Origin: DATLZU01 sp035573855
Lineage (GTDB): Bacteria; Nitrospirota; Nitrospiria; Nitrospirales; Nitrospiraceae
NCBI GenBank assembly: GCA_035573855.1
Contig: DATLZU010000039.1
Span: forward strand, 1 to 64,000
Direction: 5' to 3'
DNA length: 64,000 nucleotides
The position numbers and the translations under genes were made by a program. The notes beneath the pieces are model-generated. The model ran no database searches, was not told the DNA's origin, and saw only the letters and a program-made list of their open reading frames with translations. Positions 62,644-64,000 of the stretch are shown here, piece by piece. Positions within the stretch are counted from its first letter, which is position 1. Every line of letters begins with the position of its first letter.

Positions 62644-63114
62644 TTGCTCCCCGATCCTTCGCTCGATCTCGCTCACTATCGCGTCACGTTCTTTTTCGGG
62701 CCGGAGCCTGACGCCCAGCATCCTGAACGCCTCTCTTGCGTGTTCAACGTGAAGAAGCGGAGCTGGAAAGGAGGCGTGCAAGTGGCCGTCGAGATCAACT
62801 TGGAACAACTCGATCGCGCGCGCCGGGCACTGGGCTGGAGCGCGTGGTTGGACCGTGTCCTAACCGGCGTTCCTGATGATGAACACGAAGGGTATCGTGC
62901 GCGCGCGGAAGACCTTCTCGCGCAAGCCCTCTGCGCCTGCAAGCTCGACTTGCGGTTGCAGGCCGGTCTCGCCCAGGAGAACCAGCGGATCCGCGCCGAG
63001 TCCTGGTCACGAGAGCTAGATCGGGCCGTGGTCGCACACCAAGCGGTCATTAAATCGCACATTCTGACCGAACTCGACCTGACCGAGGACTCGAACCTCC
63101 CTGCAGACAAGTGA
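62644..63114 (+). CDS. Unknown small soluble protein
   Basis: The 156-residue protein begins LPDPSLDLAHYRVTFFFGPE and has VAVEINLEQLDRARRALGWS and LLAQALCACKLDLRLQAGLA. I recognise no domain. TTG 62644 is chosen because GGAGG is five bases upstream; GTG 62623 is an alternative without a ribosome site. Confidence 0.6.
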   Translation: MLPDPSLDLAHYRVTFFFGPEPDAQHPERLSCVFNVKKRSWKGGVQVAVEINLEQLDRARRALGWSAWLDRVLTGVPDDEHEGYRARAEDLLAQALCACKLDLRLQAGLAQENQRIRAESWSRELDRAVVAHQAVIKSHILTELDLTEDSNLPADK

Positions 63115-63242
63115 TGGCCTACGCCCTGGACGCAGGGGGTTTGCATTCACCGTCGAATTTGTTATAAGCAATGGTCCGGACAAGACGCGGTTCCGCCGCA
63201 TCCAGTTCGTCGAACGTCAACCGGAAAGAGGAGGACGCGCAC

Positions 63243-63692
63243 GTGAATATTCTTCAAGCCACACCGCTGAGCAACCAACGGAATCGGGCGGGCGCTCGAG
63301 GGTTCAGAATCATGGCGATCGTCATGGTCCTCGCGATCTGCCATCTCACTCTTATGCCCTTCGCGACTGCGCAGACCAAGGAAGAAGGAAGCACCGAATC
63401 GACCGAGTCGCAAGGCGGCCTCGGTATCGGAGCGGCCCTGCTGACGATTCCCTACGGAGTTGCGAAGATCGTCTTCGCCTTGTGTGGCGGCATCGTCGGC
63501 GGGTTGACGTACATCTTCACGGGAGCGGACGAGAAGGCAGCCAAGAAAGTCTGGGACACCAGCATCAGAGGCACTTATGTGATCACCCCGGACCATTTGA
63601 AAGGGAACAAACCGGTGCGCTTCCTGGGTGTGCCTCCGGAGGAGGAAGCCGGACCTGACTCGGCTGCGCCGGAGCCCGCCCCAACCCCCTAA
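63243..63692 (+). CDS. Unknown membrane-associated exported protein
   Basis: The 149-residue protein has a hydrophobic segment (IMAIVMVLAICHLTLMPFATA) that looks like a signal or anchor. A second Gly-rich helix (GIGAALLTIPYGVAKIVFAL, then CGGIVGGLTYIFTGA) and a Pro/Ala-rich tail follow. GTG 63243 has GAGGAGG eight bases upstream. Function is unknown. The stop overlaps the next start by one base (TAATG). Confidence 0.65.
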   Translation: MNILQATPLSNQRNRAGARGFRIMAIVMVLAICHLTLMPFATAQTKEEGSTESTESQGGLGIGAALLTIPYGVAKIVFALCGGIVGGLTYIFTGADEKAAKKVWDTSIRGTYVITPDHLKGNKPVRFLGVPPEEEAGPDSAAPEPAPTP

Positions 63693-64000
63693 TGAAACCC
63701 GTCATCGGGATCACCCCGGATTTTAACGCAGGGGACCGGGAAGACTTGGGGGGGCGGGAACCCACCTATTTTCTCCGAGCCCGGTATGTGCGTGCGATCG
63801 AAGAGCTGGGCGGCGTTCCACTGATTCTCCCTCTCGCAACCGATCCCGCGCTGCGGCGTCGGCTGATCGGCGCTCTGGACGGTGTGTTGCTCACCGGCAG
63901 CGGTCCCGATCTTCCTCCCTCGCTATACGGCGAACGGCAGCGCTACCGGTTCCGCGTGATGAGCCGGCAACGGTCGGATTTCGAACTGGCTGTCGCGAGA
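63692..64000 (+). CDS. Class I glutamine amidotransferase-like hydrolase, peptidase C26 (partial, 5' end)
   Basis: The frame starts at ATG 63692 and runs off the window edge. The 103 visible residues include KPVIGITPDFNAGD, then AIEELGGVPLILPLA, LDGVLLTGSGPDLPPSLYGE and RQRSDFELA. This is the N-terminal half of the gamma-glutamyl-gamma-aminobutyrate hydrolase/PuuD type. The catalytic Cys and His are not in the window. The start overlaps the preceding stop by one base. Confidence 0.82.
   Translation, partial: MKPVIGITPDFNAGDREDLGGREPTYFLRARYVRAIEELGGVPLILPLATDPALRRRLIGALDGVLLTGSGPDLPPSLYGERQRYRFRVMSRQRSDFELAVAR

Overview
The window reads as a chromosomal segment of a Nitrospira-type nitrite-oxidising bacterium (phylum Nitrospirota). 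Two markers support this. The partial gene at the left edge has a C-terminus that I recognise as nitrite oxidoreductase subunit beta (NxrB). A periplasmic chlorite dismutase near 25 kb keeps the proximal His and distal Arg of the Nitrospira enzyme. Coding density is high and GC is moderately high, and most genes have clear Shine-Dalgarno sites. There are no rRNA genes, CRISPR arrays, intact insertion sequences or prophage genes.

Layout. 0-6 kb: nxrB tail with a strong terminator, a zinc-metallopeptidase/ATP-grasp ligase pair, an outer-membrane barrel, phosphoglycerate mutase, and two unknown or membrane proteins. 6.2-16.5 kb: one long plus-strand biosynthetic run, argD-argF-argG-argH-lptM-like lipoprotein-B12/radical SAM protein-lysA-dapA-dapB. 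With dapL at 33 kb this implies lysine synthesis by the diaminopimelate aminotransferase route. 16.5-24.7 kb: small zinc-ribbon and lipoprotein genes, a transaldolase-like aldolase, family 5 uracil-DNA glycosylase, lytic transglycosylase, glycerate 2-kinase and a PEP-utilising dikinase resembling rifampin phosphotransferase. 24.7-31 kb is the most irregular part: chlorite dismutase behind a frameshifted exported protein, a frameshifted rmuC, a fusion of a DEDD exonuclease with DUF429, a truncated PurA-like gene, a Nudix hydrolase and a PilZ protein. 31-43 kb: panC, folK, dapL, an amidotransferase, a methyltransferase, several lipoproteins and tRNA-Val. 42.5-46.5 kb: a minus-strand information-processing cluster (tRNA-Ser, SRP RNA, dnaX, ebfC, recR) with a dksA-like gene downstream. 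46.8-54.2 kb: AsmA, a 291-bp MITE-like element, DUF481 porin, MscL with a zinc ribbon, small exported proteins, a frameshifted substrate-binding protein and a HEAT protein. 54.7-64 kb: tRNA-Leu, tig-clpP-clpX, tandem PilZ proteins, a HEAT lipoprotein, tatA, an M24 peptidase and the start of a class I amidotransferase-type hydrolase.

Three genes (an exported protein at 25.9 kb, rmuC at 27.4 kb, a substrate-binding protein at 52.7 kb) are each interrupted by what looks like a one-base indel. Raw-read support would tell assembly error from gene decay. The best candidates for something unusual are the exonuclease-DUF429 fusion with its PurA/Nudix neighbours, the MITE-like element, and the tandem PilZ pair with a non-canonical ligand motif.
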